A stretch of 22,653 nucleotides of DNA from assembly GCA_027021145.1 (NCBI GenBank), contig JALUUX010000099.1:1-22653 (forward strand), written 5' to 3'. This DNA is from Candidatus Shapirobacteria bacterium. GTDB lineage: Bacteria > Patescibacteriota > Microgenomatia > UBA12405 > JAHJSD01. Positions 21,555-22,653 of the stretch are shown here, in pieces. How positions within the stretch are numbered: the first letter of the stretch is position 1; every line of letters begins with the position of its first letter. The translations under genes and the position numbers were made by a program. The notes below the pieces were generated by a model. The model saw only the letters and a program-made list of their open reading frames with translations. It was not told the origin of the DNA and ran no database searches.

Positions 21555-22653
21555 GTGAGGAAATTAAAAGTCGCTTTGGTCCATGATTATTTGGTTACTT
21601 TTGGCGGGGCGGAGCGAGTTTTATTGGCGCTCCATGAGATTTGGCCCGAGGCGCCAGTTTATTTAGCTTTGGTTGATCCCAAAGCTTTGGGCAAACATTG
21701 GGCTTATTTTAAGGGTTGGGATTTAAGACCTTCTTGGTTTCAGAAGATTCCTGGGGCTCGGAAATTAATTTCGCCTCTTCGATTCTTACTTCCTTTAGTT
21801 TGGGAAAGCTTTGATTTTTCTGCCTACGATTTGGTGATTTCCTCTTCCGCTTGGGCAATTCCCAAGGGAATTATTGCCAAGCCAGACACTCTTCATATCT
21901 GTTATTGTCATACTCCGCCGCGGTTTCTTTATTATTATCCTGGGGCTCGGCCTTGGCAGAAATATTGGCCAGTGAGGGTTTATGCAGCTGTGGTTAACCA
22001 TTTTTTGCGCTTTTGGGACTATTTAAGTAGTCAGCGAGTGGATTATTTTCTGGCTAATTCCCAAGAGGTGGCGGCGCGAATTAAAAAATTTTATCGCCGC
22101 GAGGCGGTGGTGATTCCGCCTCCAGTGATCCAGAAATTACCAACTACTAACATTCAGGCACCGACTACTGTTCAGCAATCATTTTATCTTTATGTTAGTC
22201 GTTTAGTGGCCTATAAGCATCCAGAATTGGCGATTAAGGCTTGTCAACAATTGGGCCGGAAATTAGTCATCGTCGGTGATGGACCAATGCGAAAGCAAGT
22301 AGAAGCCCTGGCCCAACAGGAGGGCAAAATTAATTATTTGGGTCGAATTTCTGATCGAAAACTTTGGCAGTTGTATCAGCGATGCCGAGCAGTTATTTTT
22401 CCAGTAGAGCAGGAAGATTTTGGTATTGTTCCCTTGGAAGCGGCTGCTTTTGGCAAGCCGACGATTGCCTATTATTCTGGCGGGGCCAAGGAAACGATCC
22501 TTGAGGGTAAAACCGGGCTTTTTTTCAGGCAGTTGACGGTCGAGAGTTTGGTGGCGGCGATTAAGAAGCTAGAAGCGACTAGTTTCTCGGCTGCTGATTG
22601 TCGTCGCTGGGCGCGAAAATTTTCTGAGACTCAGTTTAAAACTCAGATCCTGG
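21555..22653 (+). CDS. GT4-family glycosyltransferase (3' end outside window)
   Basis: 366 codons are visible and the frame is open at the right edge. It is a GT-B fold retaining glycosyltransferase: N-terminal VALVHDYLVTFGGAERVL with the Gly-rich acceptor-side loop, CYCHTPPRFLY in the middle, and in the C-terminal domain YVSRLVAYKHPELAI, VIVGDGPM and the EX7E motif EDFGIVPLE (E287, E295). It would transfer a sugar from a nucleotide donor (a GDP-mannose type is common among close relatives, but not proven here) to a lipid or surface glycan. GTG at 21555 is the only start: an upstream in-frame ATG at 21537 is blocked by a TAG two codons later. Confidence 0.9.
   Translation, partial: MRKLKVALVHDYLVTFGGAERVLLALHEIWPEAPVYLALVDPKALGKHWAYFKGWDLRPSWFQKIPGARKLISPLRFLLPLVWESFDFSAYDLVISSSAWAIPKGIIAKPDTLHICYCHTPPRFLYYYPGARPWQKYWPVRVYAAVVNHFLRFWDYLSSQRVDYFLANSQEVAARIKKFYRREAVVIPPPVIQKLPTTNIQAPTTVQQSFYLYVSRLVAYKHPELAIKACQQLGRKLVIVGDGPMRKQVEALAQQEGKINYLGRISDRKLWQLYQRCRAVIFPVEQEDFGIVPLEAAAFGKPTIAYYSGGAKETILEGKTGLFFRQLTVESLVAAIKKLEATSFSAADCRRWARKFSETQFKTQIL

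Overview
The window looks like a chromosome fragment of a Candidate Phyla Radiation (Patescibacteria) bacterium, possibly of the Microgenomates side; that placement is inference from gene content and style, not from a marker tree. Supporting signs are very tight gene packing, a stand-alone PolA-type 5'-3' exonuclease, a PrgI/VirB4/CHAP type IV secretion cluster, DUF4143 ATPases, short secreted proteins with dockerin-like ends, and many start codons only 5-9 bases behind a -10 box.

Left part (1-7.2 kb), replication and housekeeping. A possible smpB start runs off the left edge. A DUF4143 ATPase (+) runs tail-to-tail into khpB/jag. Then yidC-jag (-) diverge from rpmH-rnpA-folD (+), followed by dnaA (+), which meets dnaN (-) end to end. 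This is a rearranged version of the usual rpmH-rnpA-yidC-jag / dnaA-dnaN origin block. Behind the dnaN start lies a gene-free stretch with five same-orientation DnaA-box-like 9-mers; the same two 9-mers sit on the dnaA promoter. It is the best origin candidate.

Middle part (7.2-14.2 kb), one leftward type IV secretion cluster: PrgI-like protein (with an unusual C-terminal beta-sandwich domain), a separate TraC/VirB4 N-terminal-type protein, the VirB4 ATPase, a 935-residue membrane-anchored CHAP hydrolase, and a small single-pass membrane protein. The order matches PrgI-PrgJ-PrgK of Gram-positive conjugation systems, but no relaxase or coupling protein is in view.

Right part (14.2-22.7 kb) starts with the exonuclease, whose last residues form a beta-clamp-binding motif, and then becomes accessory: a secreted glycosidase-like protein, a gene-poor strip holding a second, diverged 3' end of an exonuclease gene, two unrecognised small genes with a different start style, a second DUF4143 ATPase, a Phd/VapC toxin-antitoxin pair, and a GT4 glycosyltransferase that runs off the right edge. 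A 9-base tandem repeat family marks three of the intergenic gaps in this accessory stretch.

The most interesting points are the origin layout, the near-leaderless promoter rule, two displaced gene-end relics (of rnpA and of the exonuclease), the 9-base repeat family, the modified PrgI and CHAP proteins, and the orphan gene pair.
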